From Episyrphus balteatus (lineage: Eukaryota > Arthropoda > Insecta > Diptera > Syrphidae), in the NCBI RefSeq assembly GCF_945859705.1, contig NC_079136.1, positions 45,853,181-45,917,180 of the forward strand: DNA of 64,000 nucleotides, given 5' to 3'. The position numbers were made by a program, and so were the translations under genes. Below are positions 12,325 to 22,358 of the stretch, one piece after another (position 1 is the first letter of the stretch; the number at the start of each line of letters is the position of its first letter). Under the pieces are notes generated by a model, which saw only the letters and a list, made by a program, of their open reading frames with translations, ran no database searches and was not told the origin of the DNA.

Positions 12325-13119
12325 ATTGATAAATGTGGATAGATAAATGTGGATCGATAAAAAAATGTGGATCGATAAATGTGGATAGATAAATGTGGAT
12401 AGATAAATGTGGATAGATAAATGTGGATCGATAAATGTGGATAGATAAATGTGGATTGATAAATGTGGATAGATAAATGTGGATTGATAAATGTGGATCG
12501 ATAAATGTGGATCGATAAATGTGGAAAGATAAATGTGGATAGATAAATGTGGATTGATAAATGTGGATAGATAAATGTGGATAGATAAATGTGGATTGAT
12601 AAATGTGGATCGATAAATGTGGATTGATAAATGTGGATCGATAAATGTGGATCGATAAATGTGGATATATAAATGTGGATAGATAAATGTGGATCGATAA
12701 ATGTGGATTGATAAATGTGGATTGATAAATGTGGATCGATAAATGTGGATAGATAAATGTGGATAGATAAATGTGGATAGATAAATGTGGATCGATAAAT
12801 GTGGATAGATAAATGTGGATTGATAAATGTGGATCGATAAATGTGGATCGATAAATGTGGAAAGATAAATGTGGATAGATAAATGTGGATTGATAAATGT
12901 GGATAGATAAATGTGGATAGATAAATGTGGATTGATAAATGTGGATCGATAAATGTGACTCGATAAATGTGGATATATAAATGTGGATAGATAAATGTGG
13001 ATAGATAAATGTGGATCGATAAATGTGGATCGATAAATGTGGATTGATAAATGTGGATAGATAAATGTGGATTGATTAATGTGGATAGATAAATGTGGAA
13101 AGATATATGTCGATAGATA
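12325..13119. repeat. 14-bp satellite array 8
   Basis: About 56 monomers. Rare variants are repeated at multiples of 14: GGATATATAA at about 12663 and 12971 (308 bp, 22 monomers), and GGAAAGATAA at about 12524 and 12860 (336 bp, 24 monomers). This shows higher-order duplication. The longest minus-strand frame in the window (12255-13286, 343 codons) crosses it. Confidence 0.95.
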
Positions 13120-13566
13120 GTGGTATAATCTTGTTTTTGGATTTTTTCAAAATTCTGAGAAAATCCAGTTTGAAAGTTCAGGTAAATTATTTTTTTCGAA
13201 AAATCCCCGAACCTTTGAACGCTCCTGGAAGCTAAACCGCTTGAGAGAAATTTTTGGCAGTGATGCCAAATGGTAGCTTGTGTCATGGGCTTACGCTTTG
13301 CACATTGTTAGATTTTAAAAAAGCTCATCTTCCATGTTAAACCGCCAAATAATGCCTATTTTTTCAGCATCGGGCTTAACTTTTATTTTAACCTTTAAGT
13401 TCTCCCAGTTTGAGAACCCGTGGACCTACAGTGATGGGAGTTGTACCCAAATGTAGGTTAGAGTCCCCGTTACCTTTGGGTATCAAAAAATTCTTTTTAC
13501 CCTTTTTCAAAATCCCGAGATATAGGCGTTGGAAGTTGGGGGTGCGAAAAAGCTTCTGGGAGCTGG
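13120..13566. repeat. 450-bp spacer, copy 8
   Basis: The most diverged full-length copy (ATCTTGTTTTTGG, AATTCTGAG and other substitutions), next to the most variable part of the satellite. It is probably an older copy. Confidence 0.85.
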
Positions 13567-13940
13567 ATTGATAAATGTGGATAGATAAATGTGGATCGAT
13601 AAATGTCGATAGATAAATGTCGATAGATAAATGTCTCTAGATAAATGTCTCTAGACAAATGTCTCAAGATAAATGTCGATTAATAAATGTCTCTAGATAA
13701 ATGTCGATAGATAAATGTCGATAGATAAATGTGGATAGATAAATGTCGATAGATAAATGTGGATTAATAAATGTGGATAGATAAATGTGGATTGATAAAT
13801 GTGGATAGATAAATGTGGATAGATAAATGTGGATAGATAAATGTCGCAAGATAAATGTCTCTAGACAAATGTCTCAACATAAATGTCGATTAATAAATGT
13901 GGATTGATAAATGTGGAAAGATAAATGTCGATAGATAAAT
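13567..13940. repeat. 14-bp satellite array 9, variable monomers
   Basis: The monomers are mixed: GATAAATGTGGATA, GATAAATGTCGATA, GATAAATGTCTCTA, GACAAATGTCTCAA and GATTAATAAATG forms. It continues as array 10 beyond the nested foldback element. Confidence 0.95.
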
Positions 13941-15437
13941 TAATACAGTAAAATAAGGAGAAAAAAGGGGTAAATCTCGGAATGAATGTTAGTAGAAATT
14001 TTTTTTGCTTAATATCTTCCTTTTGCCATTCTATAACATATCTCAAAAGTCTAGAAAAATCTCATGTCCGCTTGTCGCGATTTCAAGGTCAAATCGCGAA
14101 ATGGAGATTTTCAAAATTAGCAAAAATAGGCTATGGTATTATATACACATATGATACATGATTTCAAGGTATTTTTTAATGCTGATTCCAAAAAATCTGA
14201 AATCAAGGCAATCTGAAGTCTCTGGAAAAAGTTACACCTGTTTTTCATCTGTCAACTCATATTATTATAACAGTTGCAAACTTGCTGCCGAAAAACCCTT
14301 AAAAGTTATGGTAGATGGACCAAATTTTGCATGAAGATTTTAGAAACCATCATTATTAAAAATCAAAACAATCCATTACAAAAAATATATATACCTACGA
14401 AATAATGGTATTTTTTGATGGAGGGGCAAATTTTAGGATATGCACTAAAGAAGATTCTTGTTCATCTTAGGAGTAAGTGCTAATAGGCTAATTTTTTCAT
14501 TTTAATCTTTGTTTGGATATTCTTTAACTACCCTCAAAAATCTAAAAAAATCTCATGTCCGCAAGTCCTAATTTTCTTGGTTTGAAGATAAGGTGCAGAT
14601 TTGAAAAAATTGAAAAACTACTCTTCAGATATTTGTGTCAGATCAACATGAATAAGGTACATTACTTTTCAGGGATGGTCATATTTGTGGGTTTTGTTGG
14701 AATCAGCGTTAAAAAATACCTTGAAATGATATGGGTTATGTTGGTATACATATAAGAATCTAAAGTTTTCTTATTATTTTTTTTAAATCTGCACCCAACT
14801 TAGTTTAACCTGGAAAATTAGAACTTGCGGACATGAGATTTTTTAGATTTTTGACATAAGTTAAAGAATATCCAAACAAATATAGAAACAAAAAAATTAG
14901 CCTATTAGCACTAATTTCAAGATTGTACCAGGATGTTTTTTAGTGCGCATCCCAAAATTTCCCCTTTTCTCAAAAAATACCGTTTTGTTATAGATATAAA
15001 TGTTTTTTTGCATTGCATTGTTTTGATTCCTAATAATAATGGATATGAAAATCCTTCATGCAAAATTTGGTTCCGCTACCATTACTTTTAAGGGTTTTTC
15101 GGTAGTAAGTTAGCAACTGTTATAATAATATGAGTTGACAGATGAAAAACAGGTATAACTTTTTTCAGAGACGTCAGATTGCCTTGATTTTAGATTTTTT
15201 GGAATCAGCATTAAAAAATACCTTGAAATCATGTATCATATGTGTATATAATACCATAGCCTATTTTTGCTAATTTTGAAAATCTCCATTTCGCGATTTG
15301 ACCTTGAAATCGCGACAAGCGGACATGAGATTTTTCTAGACTTTTGAGATATGTTATAGAATGGCAAAAGGAAGATATTGAGCAAAAAAAATTTCTACTA
15401 ACATTCATTCCGAGGTTAAACCCTTATTTGACTGGAT
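13941..15437. mobile_element. 1.5-kb foldback element nested in the satellite
   Basis: A long imperfect inverted repeat: left arm about 13941-14602, right arm about 14786-15437, with a ~180-bp centre. The ends read TAATACAGTAAAATAAGG on the left and, reverse-complemented, ATCCAGTCAAATAAGG on the right. The satellite is interrupted at both edges. TAAAT is duplicated (13936-13940; 15438-15442); a TTAA at both edges is an alternative reading. Sequence near 14698-14728 also resembles 15190-15222 in direct orientation. No transposase is visible. The arms have many substitutions, so the element is not young. Confidence 0.85.
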
Positions 15438-16530
15438 TAAATGTCGATAGATAAATGTGGATAGATAAATGTGGATAGATAAATGTGGATAGATAAATGT
15501 GGATCGATAAATGTCGATAGATAAATGTCTCGAGAGAAATGTCTCAAGACAAATGTCTCAAGACAAATGTCTCTAGACATATGTCTCTAGACAAAGTCTC
15601 TAGACAAATGTCTCAAGATAAATGTCGATTAATAAATGTCTCTAGATAAATGTCTCTAGATAAATGTCTCTAGATAAAAGTCGCTAGCTAAATGTCCCTA
15701 GTTAAATGTCTCTAGATAAATGTCGCTAGATAAATGTCGCTAGATAAATGTCTCTAGATAAATGTCGCTAGATAAATGTCGCTAGATAAATGTCGCTAGA
15801 TAAATGCCTCTTAATAAATATCCCTAGATAAATGTCTCTAGATAAATGTCGCTAGATAAATGTCTCTAGATAAAAGTCTCTAGCTAAATGTCGCTAGTTA
15901 AATGTCTCTAGATAAATGTCGCTTGATAAATGTCGCTAGATAAATGTCTCTAGATAAATGTCTTGAGAGAAATGTCTCAAGAGAAATGTCTCAAGAGAAA
16001 TGTCTCAAGAGAAATGTCTCAAGAGAAATGTCTCAAGAGAAATTTCTCATGATCAATGTCTCGAGATAAATGTCTCGAGAGAAATGTCTGGAGAGAAATG
16101 TCTCGAGAAAAATGTCTCGTAAGAAGAGTCTCGGGAGAAATGTCTCGAGAGAAATGTCTCAAGAGAAATGTCTCGAGAGAAATGTCTCGAGAGAAATGTC
16201 TCGAGAGAAATGTCTCGAGAGAAATGTCTCGAGAGAAATGTCTCGATAGAAATGTTTCGAGAGAAATGTCTCGAGAGAAATGTCTCATGATAAACGTCTC
16301 GAGAGAAATGTCTCGAGAGAAATGTCTTGAGAGGAATGTCTGGAGAGAAATGTTTCGAGAGATATATCTCGAGAGAAATGTCATGAGACATTTTGAGAAA
16401 TTTCTCGTTGGACATTTCTCATGAGAAATTTCTCTCATGAGAAATTGCTCATGAGATTCGAGACATTAACCATGAGATATTTCTCATGAGACATGTCTCA
16501 TGAGACATATCCCATGAGACATGTCCCAAG
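15438..16530. repeat. 14-bp satellite array 10, CTC and palindromic types
   Basis: Monomers grade from GATAAATGTGGATA through GATAAATGTCTCTA and GATAAATGTCGCTA to GAGAAATGTCTCGA (about 15960-16380). The array ends in palindromic ATGAGACATGTCTC forms. In the GAGAAATGTCTCGA section both strands are open (16056-16424 plus; 16019-16438 minus). The end mirrors the left edge of array 1. Confidence 0.95.
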
Positions 16531-16539
16531 AGTCACACT

Positions 16540-17074
16540 TACCGGTGCCAGGACCTGACTGTCGATGTTATTTCGTTGACGACCGCAGCCAAACTGAATA
16601 TTGTGAGTGGTGTGTGGCCCTATTTATAGCAAAATATGATCCTCCCGCAGAAATTTTTAATTCTATTTCCTTTTATGTTTAGTTGTAGGTACACTCCGCC
16701 CCTGGGTGTGGTGTTTTAAGTTTTTTTTTTTTTTTTTTCTTGATAGACAAAGTCAGATTGGTAGGGTTTTCAGACCCATCCTTTGCTAGTTTTGTGTGGC
16801 ATGATTCTGGAGGGTGGACCCTCCAGAACTTTTTTATTTATATTTTTTTTATTTATTAGCCTACTTTTGATACGATAATCGGAAGTAGGCTAAAATTGAT
16901 TTGGGTTAATTCGACCCACCAATACCCCTCCTCTATTAATCAAGTTTTATTTGAGGTTTATAGATTTATGTGAATTTTTTTATAAACGTCTTGTGCTCTG
17001 GTCTCATGGGGGCCCCTATAATTCGGGGGCCCTGTTACATTGATACAGCTGATACAGCACCAGCTACGCCTCTG
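16540..17074. other. Right subterminal region of the hAT-like unit
   Basis: Besides the promoter motifs it holds hairpins: TCTGGAGGGT and its complement at about 16809-16831, and TAGCCTACTT with its complement at 16857-16893. It also has an 18-T run near 16720 and two GGGGGCCC motifs near 17007-17033. No ORF is supported. Confidence 0.6.
16543..16628 (-). promoter_or_regulatory. Candidate promoter, exon 1 and splice donor
   Basis: On the minus strand TATAAATA lies at 16628-16621. A perfect arthropod initiator TCAGTTT lies at 16597-16591, with +1 at 16595, 33 bases below the first T of the TATA box. A strong splice donor CCG|GTAAGT follows at 16543/16542. This would give a 53-nt non-coding first exon and an intron running leftward into the satellite arrays. 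It could be the surviving promoter of the ancestral hAT transposase or of the arrays themselves. No acceptor is obvious downstream. The motifs are seen; activity is inferred. Confidence 0.45.
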
Positions 17075-17391
17075 GGTTTTATGTAAAAATTCAAATTTAT
17101 GAGAAATTTAGCAGAAATAAAAAAAAAATAATTTAAAATATGTTTTCAAAACTCCAAAAAAAAAAAACATTTTTAAATGTTTTTAACTCAAAACCAAGTA
17201 TGCAATAATTTAATTTCTTGTGTAAAAGAGAACTTTTAAAAAATTTGTTTTAACATTTTTGGAGTCGTTTTTGGAAACAAAAAAATTCAAACAAATTCAT
17301 TTGGTCGTTTTCGAAATATTGATTTTTCAAATATAAATTTTGAAACATTTTTTTAAATCCAAATTTTTTTTTTTATTTTTTTCTTCATTTT

Positions 17392-17395
17392 AACA
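17392..17395. repeat. 4-bp target site duplication, left copy
   Basis: AACA immediately precedes the 5' LTR, and the same four bases follow the 3' LTR at 32847-32850. Ty3/gypsy elements usually make 4-6-bp duplications. Confidence 0.85.
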
Positions 17396-20300
17396 TGTAA
17401 CGTGAGCCAGTTGTATGTTGAGAAAAAAAAAAAAAAAAGCATTTCATTCTTAAACCTAACTTTAAACCTAACATGCAATCAACAAACTACCACTACTTTA
17501 ATAAAAATATAATAATAAATAATAATAATAAAATTAATAAAATCATCTTAAAATAAAATCTAAACTACAATCTATCTACCATTCATACATAGTGGGAGGG
17601 AGGAGGTGATCATACACCACCCCCTCAACCTCGATTCATATTTTTGGATCCATATTCCATCTTCCACTTGTGGGTGCATATCATCCACAATATTTTTTTG
17701 GAGTGTATCTTGTACATCCCATAATGCATACAAGATATATCCCCCAGATAGTGGAAAAGCAGTGCTGGATAGTTCGCACTACAACAGGTAGTGGCGAATC
17801 AAATTTGCAAATTTGCCTTTGTTGTTTTTATCTCCATCTATCTGGGGCACTAAGTCTTTCGTTATTCCATTTATGTATTCATTATCATTCTCTTATATAA
17901 TATAGTAAATCTAAAAGAAAAAAAAAAGGTCATTAAAAAAGAAAATAAAAAAGAAATAAATACCAAAAATAAAACTTACCAATTATGCCATCCATTCGCC
18001 ACCACGTTTAGTTTTGTTTTCATAATTTACATAAAATAGTTTGACATTTCTTAATAACACTCTATCTGTCTCTTTCTTAAAGGAGAGAAAAGAGTACAGA
18101 TAGAAATTATGTAATTTAAGTCGGCCATTTCTTTTTGCGGCGAATTCAAAAAGAAAGGAAAGTACCAAAGGATGTAGTAGAATTATTTATAGGAAGTTAA
18201 GATCGTAGCCGGAAATACGAATTCTAGTGTCGGTTACACTTTGAAAACAGGGAAAGAAGTAGTAAAAGCAATAAATAGTATTTTAGAATGTTTTAGGATT
18301 ATAAGATGCAATATTTATACTGTGATACTAGTTTATAAGATAGGAATATACTTATAATCTGTGATATTAGTCATAAGGCAACCAAATATAGTACAAACAG
18401 TACAATAGTAGTGAATACTTGTTATATGTATAAGGGTAATACGTTACCCATATTAGGCTTGTAAGTACAAAAGAGTGAAGAGTACGAATGTTAATACCAG
18501 TAACTATGTCCAGCTACCCTACGGTTAAAGCTTATGTATCTCATAAAACAAAGAATTTTAGAAGTATATTGGGGGTCTTTGTTTAAGGGTTTAGACAAAG
18601 GGTAGTCATATGACCAAGAAATCTCAGTCAGATCAGTGTGAATCTTGTCGCAGAATTTTTGATTAGCAGTTGAAGAAAGTTTCACGAAGTTTTAAACCAA
18701 TTTAGATTTTTTTTATTTTTAAAATAAAATCAAAGTTAAGACTGAAAAAGTGAAAAATTACAACAAATAATAAAATAAAAAAAATTCTAAGAGACAAATA
18801 AACTTAAAATTACAAGAAAAGTGAATTAAGTGAGATTTCGTTAATAAAGCTGCAAAGCCCCATTAAGCAGTAAAGGATTTCTTTTTAAGATTCAAAAAAA
18901 AAATAAGCAGAGGTATGTAGCTTCACCAGGCATAGATTGTGGTGACTTTATCTTGAACATTTTTTTTACATTCGTGTATAGGTACTCATTTGTAGTCCTG
19001 GGGCTACGAAATTCAAGGTGGACACAAAGGTGCCTCTGCCCCCTTTTTTATCAAGACCATAGATGTCCTGTATGAAGGTTGTCTGACAAAAGGAAAAGGA
19101 AGCCATTCAGTACAGGAATCCATGTCAAACGAGGGATCTTATAGATTATTAAATCTAGACGGGGACATTAGGATCTAAAAGGAGCTAGAAGCTGCGAAAG
19201 TTTAAACAAATAAAACGAAGAAAGAAAGAAATAAGTGACTAAAGAAAGAACTAAAGAGAACAAAAAAAAAAATAGAAAGAAGTGAATTAAAGATATATAT
19301 ATAAATTTGAATACAAAAAAAAAAAAAAAAAAAGAATATCAAAGAAAGGTTCAAAAATTAAAGTAAAATTAGATTTTTTTAGTAAAGTAATTTTAAAAGT
19401 AATTTTAAAAATATAGAAAAGAAAAAGAGTGAAAAGCTTATCTGCATTTGAAATACAAGTATTAGTATCGGTAAGAACAAAAAAAAAAATAAATTCAGTG
19501 ATTTTAAAACGACGTTCCTGATACGTGCTGCCGGCAGGACTTCGAGGGACGTGTAAAAACGTGAGTAAACCAAAGATTTACATATACAGTAGCGAGCAAA
19601 AAAAATGCAAAAAATAAAAACATTTGCATTTTTTTGCTCGTCTAAAAACACATATTTAGGTAGACTTTTGACCAAATAATAGTTTTGGAGTAAAATATTA
19701 TACAAATTGAATCTGTTTAATGGAAATAAAACAGTTTCAATATGCCAAATTTGGTAACTTAGTTCTTGTACAAAACTCTTTAAACCTTTTTCGTTTGCAT
19801 TTTTTTTGCTCGCTACTGTATATACATATATATATATTTGTCTGGGACGACAAAGAATTCCCCAGATCCAACCTAAAATTACATATATATATATACTTAT
19901 TATTAAGTGCAGATTTTTTTGCTTCTATAACTATATTAAATTTTGATAATTTTTTTTTCTTTAAATTGAATTTTTATGATTTTTATGAATATACTGATGA
20001 AACATCAAATATTAAAAATTTTTGAACTTTCAAACAAATGAAAATCTTTCATTGCTACCAGAATTTGGTGGTTATATTTTAATGATTTTAACAGCAGGAT
20101 GATTTGCTAAAATTCGAAGCATTTGGTGTGTGAAGGGTCTTTGTCAGACCACCTAAAAGGAATGGACTAGAACGAGAACATGACATAAGATATATTTTTT
20201 TAGCTGGTAAGCAATATAGGGGCTATCTTCCACAACATGGGCCAAGGAAGATAGCGAAGGATATGTTTTCGAACATATGGGAGGGATGGCCAAGCGGATG

Positions 20301-20865
20301 CCAACAACACCGGGCAAACCTTCATGGTTCCAGCGAACCATTATCTTGAGGAGACAATGGATATAGGTGTTAGAATATTTTTATCTTGATAAACAGATAA
20401 AAATATATTTAGATTAGGTTAGGATAGCTTGTATTAAGGGGGGTTAATTTTACTAATATATTCTATTGGTAATTTCATATTTTAAAATTAATTTTATAGT
20501 TAGTTATAAGATATAGTTTATCTAAATTCAAGATAGATATTATTTTCTTTCATCATTTATCCATCCTTTCGTCAAGGTAATGGCATAGGCAATGTGCAGT
20601 ATGTTCCTTTTTATTTATTTCTTTTCTCCTATCGTCCGAACAAAGTCCGTCTGATTAAAATTATAGATCTTTAGTTTTCTCCTTCTTCTTTTTAAATTTT
20701 TTTTATATACAATCGGCATGATTTTTTTTGAGAGTGAGCCTAGAGTGTGAGTAAAGGACAAGAACCACCCCGTCCGACGAGCCTTAGCCGTGCCCGAGAC
20801 AAGCATGCCGCCGTCCTTTAACGAAGCACAATATCGCCCCTATGGCCAAAACCTAGCTCATTTCA
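17396..20865 (+). repeat. 5' LTR (3470 bp)
   Basis: Begins TGTAACGTGAGCC and ends CTAGCTCATTTCA (TG...CA). It matches 29612-32846 along its length except for a 232-bp MITE plus a TA duplication at 19587-19820. Short ORFs of 60-100 codons occur in all frames but none looks coding. At over 3.2 kb without the MITE it is far longer than typical gypsy LTRs (roughly 0.3-0.6 kb). Confidence 0.95.
19587..19818. mobile_element. 232-bp TA-flanked MITE (Tc1/mariner type)
   Basis: Inverted ends CAGTAGCGAGCAAAAAAAAT, with the right end TTTTTTTGCTCGCTACTG. TA is duplicated on both sides. The 3' LTR at about 31798-31812 lacks it and shows the intact empty site, so this insertion is younger than the LTR element. 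The CAGT start and TA target fit Tc1/mariner-derived MITEs. There is no coding capacity. Confidence 0.92.
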
Positions 20866-20866
20866 A

Positions 20867-20878
20867 TGGCGCCCAACG
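20867..20878 (+). other. Primer binding site, tRNA-Lys type
   Basis: TGGCGCCCAACG starts one base after the 5' LTR. It is complementary to the 3' end of tRNA-Lys(CTT), including CCA, over 12 bases. It would prime minus-strand DNA synthesis. Confidence 0.88.
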
Positions 20879-22358
20879 ATTTTTTTTTAAATCATTTCTC
20901 GAGACTAATTGCTACTTCAAGGGGACGATTTTCTTCGGAAAGTCGTCACCTTGGACTTTCAATAGCCTCTTCAAAACTTTTAAAATTTTACTTTTCTATC
21001 TTTACTATAAAACATACTCACAGCCGTACATACTCCTGCTTCTTCTCATTAATTTAAAAATTTCTGCCCAAAACTTATAGGTCCTTAGAACCAGTGTTTC
21101 CGTGAGGAAATTGGAAGATTGATATGGAAGCAGGAGTGGGACGATTTTGAAAGGCCATATGCATCGCGCTGTCCTTTGAATTAAAGGCACAGTCCAGATT
21201 CTAGTGAGGCGTGAGCTTTGGTCTTGAAACATCGTCCGTGTTGATGCTTAGCTGGAAGTTCAGGCCAGCCTTCTATCAGTTTTTTTCAAACGTTGCAAGT
21301 AGTGGCAAGAAGGAAAGGTTATGCATCAACACTCGCTGGGATCAAGGGGGTTCCAGCTAATAACATGACAGACTTGACTGACAGGACATACAGACATTTT
21401 CCTTTTTTAGAATGGATACCTGACACAGGGACTTCACACACCACCGCATCAACGAAAGAATCTTCCTTAAATAGAAAAAAAAAAAAAAACAAATACATAA
21501 ATAATCCATTAAACAAATAAGAACAAAGAAAAAAAAGTATATTTGCTTATATTATTCTTTAATAAATTCAAAATTTTGTTTTATCGTACAAATACATTTT
21601 TTTAATACATTTTTTTTTATACATTTTTTTTTATATTTCTTTACAACACGTTTTTTTTTTATTTTTGATATTTTTTTTTAGTTCTTTCTTATCAGATTTT
21701 ATTTTTATTTTGTTTTTTTTTTATTATTTTTATACACATTTTTCATTACACTGAAAGAAATTTTCTACACAATTTTTTTTTGGTTTTCATTTAAGAATTT
21801 TTTTTGTTTTGCAAATTGAAGTATACTTAAAGCAAAATAAGTGAAAATAATATTTTTTTTAGTTAGTAATATTGGTTGAATTCCATTTTTTTTTTTTTTG
21901 TTATTATTTTTTTTACTTTTTATATTTTTTTTTTATACCATTTTTTAATGTGAATTTACAAGTAAATATTATTAATTTTATTGAATAAAATTTACTAATA
22001 TTATTAGTACACTCTTTTAAATTTCTTAGCTAGTTAGTTTTTTTTCAAAAAAAAAAACTAAGTCTAGTATAAAAGAAGATCTGAATTCTTAGTAAAGAGG
22101 AATACTTGAATTTTTTTATCTTTTTAAATACATTTTTTTTTTAATTTAACAATTTTTTTTAGATATTTAAGATAATTTTTTTTTATTTCTGAATTTTAGC
22201 TTGAATTTTTTTTATATAATTTCTTTATTATTCTCTTTGATTTTTTTTATAAATCATTGCTGAGTAAAATTTTTGTTTGATTAAATTTTTTTACGTTTGA
22301 TACTAATTCAAACAGTTTATAAAAAGTGGAATTCAAATATTAAAGGATTATTCGAAAT
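20879..22358 (+). other. Long leader before gag
   Basis: A 1.5-kb untranslated region. The second half (about 21540-22330) is extremely T-rich with repeated runs of 7-13 T. Short ORFs near 20790-21520 do not look coding. Packaging signals are expected here but none is recognised. Confidence 0.7.

Larger units (their letters stand above)
3590..17074. mobile_element. Giant non-autonomous hAT-like element carrying satellite arrays
   Basis: The left end reads CAGTGGCTAAACTAGCA and the right end, reverse-complemented, CAGAGGCGTAGCTGGTG. Both fit the hAT style of CAGWGGC termini. Both ends also carry subterminal GGGGGCCC motifs (3611-3618; 17007-17033). A perfect 8-bp duplication GGTTTTAT flanks the unit. 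The 13,485 bp between the ends hold no transposase; they hold ten arrays of a 14-bp satellite, eight copies of a 450-bp spacer and two younger nested elements. Subtracting the nested elements leaves about 10.2 kb. A non-autonomous hAT element of this size filled with satellite is unusual. Alternatively two related elements share a chance 8-mer, but the exact duplication and matching subterminal motifs argue against it. The satellite may have expanded after insertion. Confidence 0.7.

Noticed and set aside
3981..13286. Long minus-strand ORFs (up to 343 codons) as real genes
   Set aside because: They exist because the 14-bp monomer has no stop on that strand; the peptide is a pure repeat and there is no independent coding evidence. 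Kept only as a finding.
4040..16530. CRISPR array
   Set aside because: The repeats are head-to-tail 14-mers without unique spacers, in eukaryotic DNA; the ~450-bp spacers are copies of one another.
17606..18685. Short ORFs in the LTRs (also at 29823-30902)
   Set aside because: They occur in both LTRs only because the LTRs are duplicates; no start context, codon pattern or known domain supports them.
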